From Candidatus Benthicola azotiphorus (GTDB taxonomy: Bacteria > Gemmatimonadota > Gemmatimonadetes > Palauibacterales > Palauibacteraceae), in contig CANPVW010000243.1 of the NCBI GenBank assembly GCA_947581745.1, forward strand, positions 1 through 5,677: a stretch of 5,677 bases of DNA, in the 5' to 3' direction. Each line of letters begins with the position of its first letter. Positions within the stretch are counted from its first letter, which is position 1. Position numbers and translations under genes: made by a program. Shown here piece after piece: positions 1-4,423 of this stretch. The notes beneath the pieces are model-generated. The model made no database searches. It saw only the letters and a list, made by a program, of their open reading frames with translations, and was not told where the DNA came from.

Positions 1-1
1 C

Positions 2-199
2 CCCGCCATGACGGGCACGGATGCCGACGCCATCCGCATGGCGCGAGCGGGAGTGGCCACCGGTCTCGTGTCGATTCCGAACCGCTACATGCACTCGCCC
101 AATCAGCTGGTGAGCCGGCGCGACCTGGACCAGGCGGCCGAGATCATCGCGGACTTCCTGGTCGGGCTGTCGGGCGGGGACAGCTTCCTGCCGGATTGA
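2..199 (+). CDS. M42 family metallopeptidase (aminopeptidase/endoglucanase-like), C-terminal part
   Basis: The frame is open from the window edge, so this is the 3' end of a longer gene; about 65 residues of a family that is normally about 340-370 are visible. The segment has the family's C-terminal signature: GTDADAI, then TGLVSIPNRYMHSP, then a DL-rich closing helix. In M42 enzymes (TET-type aminopeptidases, FrvX/YsdC) the histidine of the RY(M/I)HSP motif, here encoded at 92-94, is one of the ligands of the dinuclear metal centre. The family makes large cytoplasmic complexes that trim amino acids from peptide N termini. The ATG at 8 is an internal methionine, not the start. The stop is 3 bp before the DtxR-family gene, so the two are probably cotranscribed. 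The family call is firm, but substrate preference cannot be read from this fragment. Confidence 0.87.
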   Translation, partial: PAMTGTDADAIRMARAGVATGLVSIPNRYMHSPNQLVSRRDLDQAAEIIADFLVGLSGGDSFLPD

Positions 200-202
200 C
201 GG

Positions 203-901
203 GTGAACGCGGCGCGCAGCGGACGCCCGGGAGCCCACAGTCGGGCCGTCGAAGACTACCTGAAGGCGATCTTCAAGCTGCAGGCGGAGAGCCTGCAGGT
301 CTCCACGACGGCGCTGGCCGGACAGCTCAACCGATCCGCCGCATCCGTAACGAACATGGTCAAGAGCCTGGCCGAGCAGGGTCTGGTGGTGCACGAGCCC
401 TACCGGGGAGTCCACCTCACTCCGACCGGAGAAGCCGCGGCCCTGGGGATCATTCGCCGGCACAGGGTGATCGAGACCTATCTGATCGAGCGACTCGGCT
501 TCACGTGGGATGGGGTGCATGCCGAGGCCGAGCGCCTGGAGCATGCCGCTTCGGACGTGCTGATCGACCGGATGGCGCGCGCCCTCGGCGACCCGGACGA
601 GGACCCGCACGGTGCGCCGATTCCCTCGTCGGAAGGGGTGATCGCGAGCCGCGACCTGGTGTCCCTGACCGACATGCGAGAGGGAGCTCGGGCCGTGGTG
701 CGGGAGGTGTCGGACGAGGACTCGGGGCGCTTGCGCGAGCTGGCCGCCGCCGGTTTCTTGCTCGGGACGGAGGTGGTCGTGAAGCACCGGCTTCCGGATG
801 GACAGCTGGTGGTGCGCGTCGGGGGGCGCGAGCGGCGGCTGGACGCCACGACGGCGGGGCTGATCCGGCTCGAGCTGAGTGGAATCGAACCCAGTGGATG
901 A
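203..901 (+). CDS. DtxR/MntR-family metal-dependent transcriptional regulator
   Basis: 232 residues with the three-part DtxR layout. Residues 13-75 are a winged helix (VEDYLKAI; recognition region SAASVTNMVKSL; wing YRGVHLTPTG). Residues 80-140 are the dimerisation and metal domain, and residues 150-225 are an SH3-like/FeoA-type C-terminal domain. Candidate metal ligands are D18, H87, E91, H106, E110, E113 and H114. The HxxxExxEH spacing matches MntR (E99, E102, H103), with Glu where DtxR/IdeR have Cys, which favours manganese sensing. Unlike MntR, the position equivalent to E11 appears to be K21. MntR itself lacks the C-terminal domain, so the protein mixes IdeR-like architecture with MntR-like ligands. 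By family, the metal-bound dimer would repress metal-uptake genes, but no transporter gene is in view. The start is GTG with only a weak Shine-Dalgarno sequence; the frame before it belongs to the M42 gene. The stop overlaps the next start (ATGA). Confidence 0.92.
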   Translation: MNAARSGRPGAHSRAVEDYLKAIFKLQAESLQVSTTALAGQLNRSAASVTNMVKSLAEQGLVVHEPYRGVHLTPTGEAAALGIIRRHRVIETYLIERLGFTWDGVHAEAERLEHAASDVLIDRMARALGDPDEDPHGAPIPSSEGVIASRDLVSLTDMREGARAVVREVSDEDSGRLRELAAAGFLLGTEVVVKHRLPDGQLVVRVGGRERRLDATTAGLIRLELSGIEPSG

Positions 902-1146
902 ACGAGATGAAATCTATAAAGGCCGATGGGGATACGTGGGACGCCCGGCTGGGCGGACCGACGCGCGACGGCTTCCGAACCGTGGTCTTCTTCTGCGCCA
1001 GCAACGGCCAGCGACCCTACCGGGTGATCGAAGTGCCGGCCGAGCGCTTCGGCTCGCAGGAGGAACTGGACGGGATGCCCGCGAACGAGCTTCGCGAACT
1101 GTTCGGGGCGACCGTCTCGATGGGTGCACCTCGAAGCTACGATTGA
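898..1146 (+). CDS. Uncharacterised 82-residue protein
   Basis: I do not recognise this protein. It starts at the ATG inside the ATGA overlap with the DtxR-family stop, an arrangement typical of translational coupling, and ends 23 bp inside the PHP gene start. It is soluble-looking, with no signal peptide or membrane segment. Residues 1-25 are polar. Residues 26-50 contain a likely beta hairpin (FRTVVFFCASNGQRPYRVIEVP) with one cysteine at 33. Residues 53-72 form an acidic helical stretch (SQEELDGMPANELRELFG), followed by a short tail. The alternating hydrophobic pattern, the break from the neighbouring frames and the coupled start support a real gene. The frame stays open far upstream (from 196), but that part is Arg/Gly-rich shadow of the regulator gene. 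A second ATG at 907 would shorten it by three residues. Function is unknown. Confidence 0.68.
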   Translation: MNEMKSIKADGDTWDARLGGPTRDGFRTVVFFCASNGQRPYRVIEVPAERFGSQEELDGMPANELRELFGATVSMGAPRSYD

Positions 1147-1996
1147 GCCCCCCTTGGGCTACGTAGACCTGCACCTTCACTCCACCGCCTCGGACGGCGT
1201 CCTCTCGCCGGCCGCCGTCGCCCGGGAGGTGGCCGCGCACGGGCTCTGCGGCTTCTCTCTCACCGACCACGATACGGCGGACGGAATAGAGGAGGCTGCT
1301 GCGGAGGCCTCCTCGCTGGGCCTCGAATTCCTGGTCGGCGCCGAGCTCTCGGCGAACGCTCCCGGCAGGTCGATACACATCCTGGCGTACGGTTTCGATC
1401 CCGCCGACGCCGGCATGCGCGCGTTCTTCCGCGACTTCCGGGCCGACCGGCTCCGGCGCACGGACGAGATCGTGCAGCGGCTGCAGACCCTGGGGGCCGG
1501 CGTGACGATGGACGATGTGATGGCCGAAGCCGGGGAGGGCGTGCCGACTCGTGCTCACGTGGGCCGAGCCCTGGTGAACGGCGGCTGGGTGCGCGAGCAG
1601 AACGAGGCCTTCCAGCGCTACATCGCGCGTGGCAAGCCCGCCTTCGTGGAGAAGATGCCGACGCCGCCGGAAAAGGTGTGCGAGCGGGTCCGCCGGGCAG
1701 GCGGCGTTACGATACTGGCGCATCCCGGCCGTGACTTCACGGCGGCGGAGCTGGCCCACTGGATGGACGACGGCTTCGACGGAGTGGAGATCCTTCACCC
1801 GAGGAACGATCCCGGCGTGCGGCGCCAGCTCGAGCAGCTCGCCGATCAGAAGGATCTTCTCCGCGGCGGCGGTTCCGACTGGCACGGGGCGGATTCGGGG
1901 GCCCCGCCAGGATCCCAGAGGGTGCCTCAAGACTGGATGAACTCGATACGGCTGCGTTGCGAAGACGCGAAGAAACGGAGATCCGGGGATGTCTGA
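1124..1996 (+). CDS. PHP-domain phosphoesterase, RNase AM/YciV (TrpH) type
   Basis: About 290 residues, the usual size for the YciV/TrpH group of PHP enzymes. In E. coli the relative removes nucleotides 5'-3' from short RNAs and matures rRNA 5' ends; related proteins hydrolyse 3',5'-nucleoside bisphosphates. The metal-ligand motifs are all present in order: DLHLHS (15-20) with SDG (23-25), SLTDHD (45-50), GAELS (72-76), IHILAYG (84-90), RAHVGRAL (143-150, H145), LAHPGRD (198-204, H200) and GSDWHG (250-255, D252 and H254). That pattern predicts an active trinuclear-metal, cytoplasmic enzyme. The start is uncertain: GTG 1124 overlaps the preceding gene by 23 bp without a clear Shine-Dalgarno, and TTG 1154 is an alternative that still keeps the first motif. 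The 3' end overlaps trxB by 8 bp. The family call is strong; the exact substrate (RNA end or nucleotide) is inferred. Confidence 0.9.
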   Translation: MHLEATIEPPLGYVDLHLHSTASDGVLSPAAVAREVAAHGLCGFSLTDHDTADGIEEAAAEASSLGLEFLVGAELSANAPGRSIHILAYGFDPADAGMRAFFRDFRADRLRRTDEIVQRLQTLGAGVTMDDVMAEAGEGVPTRAHVGRALVNGGWVREQNEAFQRYIARGKPAFVEKMPTPPEKVCERVRRAGGVTILAHPGRDFTAAELAHWMDDGFDGVEILHPRNDPGVRRQLEQLADQKDLLRGGGSDWHGADSGAPPGSQRVPQDWMNSIRLRCEDAKKRRSGDV

Positions 1997-2963
1997 GATG
2001 CGGAAGGAAACACTGGTCATCGTGGGCTCGGGACCCGCGGCGTGGACGGCCGCCATCTACGCGGCCCGCGCCGACCTTCAGCCGCTCGTGTACGAAGGAT
2101 CGTTCAGCCGGACCATGGTTCCGGGCGGGCAGCTGATGTTCACGACGGAGATCGAGAACTACCCGGGCTTTCCGGAAGGCGTCACCGGTCAGAAGATGAT
2201 GATGGACTTCAAGGCACAGGCGGAGAGGTTCGGCACCCGGGTCGTCACGGAAGACATCGTCAGGGTCGACTTCGCGGTCCGGCCGTTCCGGTTGTGGAGC
2301 GGGGGCGGGTCCGAAGTCGAGGCGCGAGCCGTCATTCTGGCGACGGGCGCCAACGCTCGCTGGATAGGCCTGCCCAACGAAGAACGCCTCGCGCAGTCGG
2401 GTGGCGGCGTCTCCGCGTGCGCCGTGTGCGACGGGGCCCTGCCTTTCTTCCGCGACCGTGTGATCGCCGTCGTGGGAGGCGGTGACAGCGCGATGGAGGA
2501 CGCGCTGTACATGACGAAGTTCGCGTCGGAGGTAGTGGTGATTCACCGGCGGGACGAACTGCGCGCGTCGCACATCATGCAGCAGAGGGCACTGGAGAGC
2601 GACAGGATCCGGTTCGAGTGGAACACGATCGTGACCGACGTCCTGGGAGACGACGAGATCACGGGCCTCAGACTCAGGGACACCTTGACGGGAGAAGAGC
2701 GCGAGCTGGAGGTGGGAGGCCTGTTCGTGGCGATCGGGCATACACCGAACACGGGCTTCCTCGGGGACCAGGTGAAGCTGAAGGACAACGGCTACGTCGC
2801 GACGCCGGTGCCGTGGCGGACCGCCACGTCGGTCGCGGGCGTGTTCGCGGCGGGCGACGTGATGGATGACTACTACCGGCAGGCGGTAAGCGCGGCGGGG
2901 ACCGGCTGCATGGCGGCGCTGGAGGCCGAGCGGTGGCTGGCGCACGGCGCGGATGACGATTGA
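1989..2963 (+). CDS. trxB: Thioredoxin reductase (NADPH-dependent flavoprotein)
   Basis: 324 residues, full length for low-molecular-weight bacterial TrxB, which passes electrons from NADPH through FAD to thioredoxin in the cytoplasm. Visible elements in order: FAD dinucleotide motif GSGPAAWTA (13-21); GGQL (47-50) and the IENYPGF stretch (55-61); ATGA (118-121); redox pair C144-A-V-C147-D-G; NADPH-fold motif GGGDSAMEDA (163-172); HRRDELRAS (186-194), whose arginines mark NADPH preference; the FAD-binding GDV (289-291); and YRQAVSAAGTGCMAA (296-310). The redox motif is CAVCDG instead of the usual CATCDG, and the FAD motif has AAW where GY is common; both look tolerable. ATG 1989 is preceded by GGAG at 1977-1980 with 8-base spacing, and it overlaps the PHP stop by 8 bp. 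An in-frame ATG at 1998 is the only close alternative. Confidence 0.96.
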   Translation: MSEMRKETLVIVGSGPAAWTAAIYAARADLQPLVYEGSFSRTMVPGGQLMFTTEIENYPGFPEGVTGQKMMMDFKAQAERFGTRVVTEDIVRVDFAVRPFRLWSGGGSEVEARAVILATGANARWIGLPNEERLAQSGGGVSACAVCDGALPFFRDRVIAVVGGGDSAMEDALYMTKFASEVVVIHRRDELRASHIMQQRALESDRIRFEWNTIVTDVLGDDEITGLRLRDTLTGEERELEVGGLFVAIGHTPNTGFLGDQVKLKDNGYVATPVPWRTATSVAGVFAAGDVMDDYYRQAVSAAGTGCMAALEAERWLAHGADDD

Positions 2964-3009
2964 GGGCCCGCGTCTTGCAAGAGGGGGACGACAGGAACCG
3001 ACGACGGGC

Positions 3010-3027
3010 CGGGAACGTATAGTCCCG
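3010..3027 (+). other. Small inverted repeat after trxB
   Basis: CGGGA (3010-3014) and TCCCG (3023-3027) form a perfect 5-bp stem around an 8-base loop, 46 bp after the trxB stop. There is no T-run after it. It could be a weak transcript end, an operator half-site pair or chance; the structure is seen directly, the role is not. Confidence 0.25.
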
Positions 3028-3035
3028 CTGGAGCG

Positions 3036-3065
3036 TTGACTTGGTCGACGACGGGAGACTACAGT
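3036..3065 (+). promoter_or_regulatory. Candidate sigma-70-type promoter for the Fe-S carrier gene
   Basis: TTGACT at 3036-3041 (5 of 6 matches to TTGACA) is followed after 18 bp by TACAGT at 3060-3065 (4 of 6 matches to TATAAT). Such a pair stands out in DNA this GC-rich, and it lies in the longest non-coding stretch of the window (2964-3124). It would start transcription near 3072, giving a leader of about 53 nt before the ATG at 3125. It implies that the Fe-S carrier gene can be expressed independently of the upstream block. This is inferred from motif match and position only. Confidence 0.5.
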
Positions 3066-3071
3066 GATGAC

Positions 3072-3101
3072 GGCCGGGCGCCGAGGGCCTGCGCGCCGGC
3101 C
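3072..3101 (+). promoter_or_regulatory. GC-rich hairpin in the leader of the Fe-S carrier gene
   Basis: GGCCGG (3072-3077) pairs with CCGGCC (3096-3101), and GCGC (3078-3081) pairs with GCGC (3091-3094). G3095 is bulged and the loop is 9 bases (3082-3090). The ten G:C pairs should be very stable. The structure begins almost exactly where the candidate promoter would start the transcript and ends 13 bases before the AGGAG site, which it leaves free. It could stabilise the mRNA 5' end or bind a regulator. No known riboswitch family is recognised. Confidence 0.45.
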
Positions 3102-3114
3102 TGTCCATAAGGGC

Positions 3115-3119
3115 AGGAG
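3115..3119 (+). promoter_or_regulatory. Ribosome binding site of the Fe-S carrier gene
   Basis: AGGAG sits 5 bases before the ATG at 3125. It is the clearest Shine-Dalgarno sequence in the window and fixes the start of this gene. Most other genes here begin at stop/start overlaps with weak sites, so this fits a gene that is initiated independently. Confidence 0.75.
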
Positions 3120-3124
3120 ACGAG

Positions 3125-3490
3125 ATGAGTGATGCGACGACGGCGGCCGGAGGGGTGACCCTCAGCCTGAGCGAAGAGGCGGCGGAGCAGGTTCGCCGGT
3201 TCTTCGCGGCCGAGAACCTGGACGAGAAGTCCGCGGCGCTGCGTGTCAGCGTCCTGCCGGGAGGCTGCTCGGGATTCGAGTATGCCCTGGAAGTGGACGA
3301 GGACGACCCGGCCGAGGACGACTACGTGCTGGAGTCCAACGGGATTCGGCTGTTCATGGATCCGTTCAGCGGGCAGTACCTTTCCGGAGTGAAGATCGGG
3401 TACCACAGTAGCTTCCAGGGGCAGGGCTTCACTTTCGAGAACCCCAACGCGACGGGCTCCTGCGGCTGCGGCACCTCGTTTTCGGTCTGA
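3125..3490 (+). CDS. A-type iron-sulfur cluster carrier/assembly protein (ErpA/IscA/SufA family)
   Basis: 121 residues; the family is usually 105-125. A-type carriers receive Fe-S clusters from a scaffold (IscU or SufBCD) and deliver them to apoproteins in the cytoplasm. The three conserved cysteines are present: C48 in PGGCSGFEY, and C113 and C115 in the C-terminal GSCGCGTSF. Other hallmarks are the LSEEAAEQVRRFF helix (15-27), the acidic stretch at 57-66, LFMDP (76-80), YLSGVKIGY (85-93) and GFTFENPNATGSCGCG (101-116). The first ten residues are a variable tail. The start is ATG with AGGAG five bases upstream, preceded by its own promoter candidate and followed by hairpins, so it is probably a single-gene unit. 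No isc or suf scaffold genes are adjacent, which favours a stand-alone ErpA-like role. Motifs alone do not separate ErpA, IscA and SufA, so no symbol is assigned. Confidence 0.94.
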   Translation: MSDATTAAGGVTLSLSEEAAEQVRRFFAAENLDEKSAALRVSVLPGGCSGFEYALEVDEDDPAEDDYVLESNGIRLFMDPFSGQYLSGVKIGYHSSFQGQGFTFENPNATGSCGCGTSFSV

Positions 3491-3507
3491 CGCCGGTCAT
3501 GCTCCCG

Positions 3508-3522
3508 CTCGCTACAGGCGAG
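3508..3522 (+). other. Short hairpin downstream of the Fe-S carrier gene
   Basis: CTCGC (3508-3512) and GCGAG (3518-3522) form a perfect 5-bp stem with the 5-base loop TACAG, 17 bp after the stop codon and 3 bp before a much stronger hairpin. Its role is unknown; it may add to transcript end formation. Confidence 0.35.
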
Positions 3523-3525
3523 ATC

Positions 3526-3560
3526 CGGCCCGGCCCTGTTCGTCCGACGGGGCCGGGCCG
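3526..3560 (+). terminator. Strong GC hairpin, possible terminator without a T-run
   Basis: GGCCCGGCCC (3527-3536) pairs perfectly with GGGCCGGGCC (3550-3559), and C3526 with G3560 extends the stem to 11 bp. Inside, T3537-G3549, G3538-C3548, T3539-A3547 and T3540-G3546 can continue it down to a 5-base loop. It lies 35 bp after the Fe-S carrier stop and 21 bp before the MBL gene start. The following bases are GC-rich, so it is not a classical intrinsic terminator; hairpins of this type can still pause polymerase or protect a 3' end. No separate promoter is visible between it and the next gene, so some read-through is likely. Confidence 0.5.
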
Positions 3561-3581
3561 CGCCCATCCGGCTGGCCGGGC

Positions 3582-4235
3582 GTGATCGCTCCGACCCTGG
3601 AGGTCCGGCCCGTTCCGGTGGGCCCGTTCCAGGCCAACAGCTTCCTGGTGCGGTCAGGCGAGGATGCGATCGTGATCGATCCGGGTGCCGAGCCGGAGCG
3701 GCTCGCCTCTTTGCTCGACGCGTGGGACGTAAGTCCGCACGCCGTCGTCCTGACCCATGCCCACCTCGATCACGTGGGGGGAGTCGCGGGGCTCGTGCGC
3801 CGGTTCGGGATGCCGGTCCACCTGCATCGAGCAGATCTGCCGCTGTACGAAGGGGCCCCCGAGCAGGGTGCGATGTTCGGCGTCCGGGTCGACCGACCGC
3901 CACCCCCGGATGAGTGGCTGGAGCACGGACAGGTGCTGACTTTCGGACGGATCCGGCTCGAGGTGAGACACGCCCCCGGTCACTCGCCCGGAGGGGTCGT
4001 CCTGGTGGCGGAAGCCGAGGCGTTCGTCGGCGACTGCGTGTTCGCCGGATCGATCGGCAGGACGGACCTGCCCGGTGGAGACACGGCCACGCTGCTCCGC
4101 TCGATCCGGGAGCAGATCCTGACCCTGCCACCCTCGACGACGCTCTACTCCGGCCACGGACCGGCCACGTCCGTCGCGGTCGAGGCGGAGTCGAACCCCT
4201 TCGTGGGCCGCGGTCGGCCCGGGGGCTTCTCATGA
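3582..4235 (+). CDS. MBL-fold metallo-hydrolase, glyoxalase II-like (YcbL type)
   Basis: 217 residues, typical for the single-domain YcbL-like group of the metallo-beta-lactamase fold. Better-known relatives hydrolyse S-lactoylglutathione or other thioesters; the substrate here is unknown. Zinc-site motifs are complete: THAHLDH at 58-64 (H59, H61, D63, H64), APGHSPGG at 131-138 (H134), GDCVFAGSIGRTDLPGGD at 150-167 (D151) and SGHGPAT at 190-196 (H192). The N-terminal VGPFQANSFLV (13-23) is the conserved first strand of the family and supports the GTG start at 3582. There is no recognisable Shine-Dalgarno, and the upstream bases can pair with one another. The C-terminal extension that binds glutathione in true glyoxalase II is absent: the protein ends soon after NPFV (205-208). 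It overlaps the next gene through ATGA. Cytoplasmic, with no signal peptide. Confidence 0.92.
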   Translation: MIAPTLEVRPVPVGPFQANSFLVRSGEDAIVIDPGAEPERLASLLDAWDVSPHAVVLTHAHLDHVGGVAGLVRRFGMPVHLHRADLPLYEGAPEQGAMFGVRVDRPPPPDEWLEHGQVLTFGRIRLEVRHAPGHSPGGVVLVAEAEAFVGDCVFAGSIGRTDLPGGDTATLLRSIREQILTLPPSTTLYSGHGPATSVAVEAESNPFVGRGRPGGFS

Positions 4236-4423
4236 GCGACGAGCTCACGCGGGAAGCCCACGCGGCGCGCCCGCCCGAACGGATGTTCGAGGTCGTCGAC
4301 GCGGACGATCGTTCTCCCTGCCTGCGCTGTGGAGCGAGTCTGCCGGTCCGACGCATGGGTTGTCGCGGCGGGCAATGCCCGAACTGCCGGCACCCGTATC
4401 CCCACGGGGACTGTTCCGACTGA
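4232..4423 (+). CDS. Small cysteine-rich putative zinc-ribbon protein
   Basis: 63 residues, family not recognised. It begins at the ATG of an ATGA overlap with the MBL gene, with GGGGG about 6 bases upstream, and its TGA shares one base with the ATG at 4423 (TGATG), so both junctions favour translational coupling. The N-terminal half (1-27) is acidic and polar. The C-terminal half holds six cysteines: C30-x2-C33, C44, C49-x2-C52 and C61, plus H54 and H58. The two CxxC knuckles (CLRCG and CPNCR), about 15 residues apart, are the usual arrangement of a structural zinc ribbon, with C44, C61 or a histidine as possible extra ligands. There is no sign of a DNA-binding helix or membrane segment. Position suggests a link to the MBL or DHH enzyme, but no function can be stated. 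The zinc prediction is inferred from spacing. Confidence 0.72.
   Translation: MSDELTREAHAARPPERMFEVVDADDRSPCLRCGASLPVRRMGCRGGQCPNCRHPYPHGDCSD

Noticed and set aside
196..897. Upstream extension of the 82-residue protein in its own frame
   Set aside because: The added 234 residues are Arg/Gly/Ala-rich and out of frame with the well-supported regulator; the ATGA start at 898 is far better.
914..2945. Two long minus-strand frames (914-2056 and 1737-2945)
   Set aside because: They lie opposite the PHP and trxB genes, have low-complexity Arg-rich translations and overlap each other; they are composition shadows.
2973..2982. Perfect 10-bp palindrome TCTTGCAAGA just after trxB
   Set aside because: It is too short to form a hairpin, it is present once, and it has no nearby promoter to act on; chance is sufficient.
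3018..3023. TATAGT as a -10 element
   Set aside because: It has no matching -35 at 16-19 bp upstream; the only TTG-like element (2975-2980) is 37 bp away.
4360..4422. TTG start giving a longer DHH protein
   Set aside because: It would overlap the zinc-ribbon gene by 64 bp and adds Arg/Pro-rich residues with no domain; the TGATG start at 4423 or ATG 4495 is more likely.
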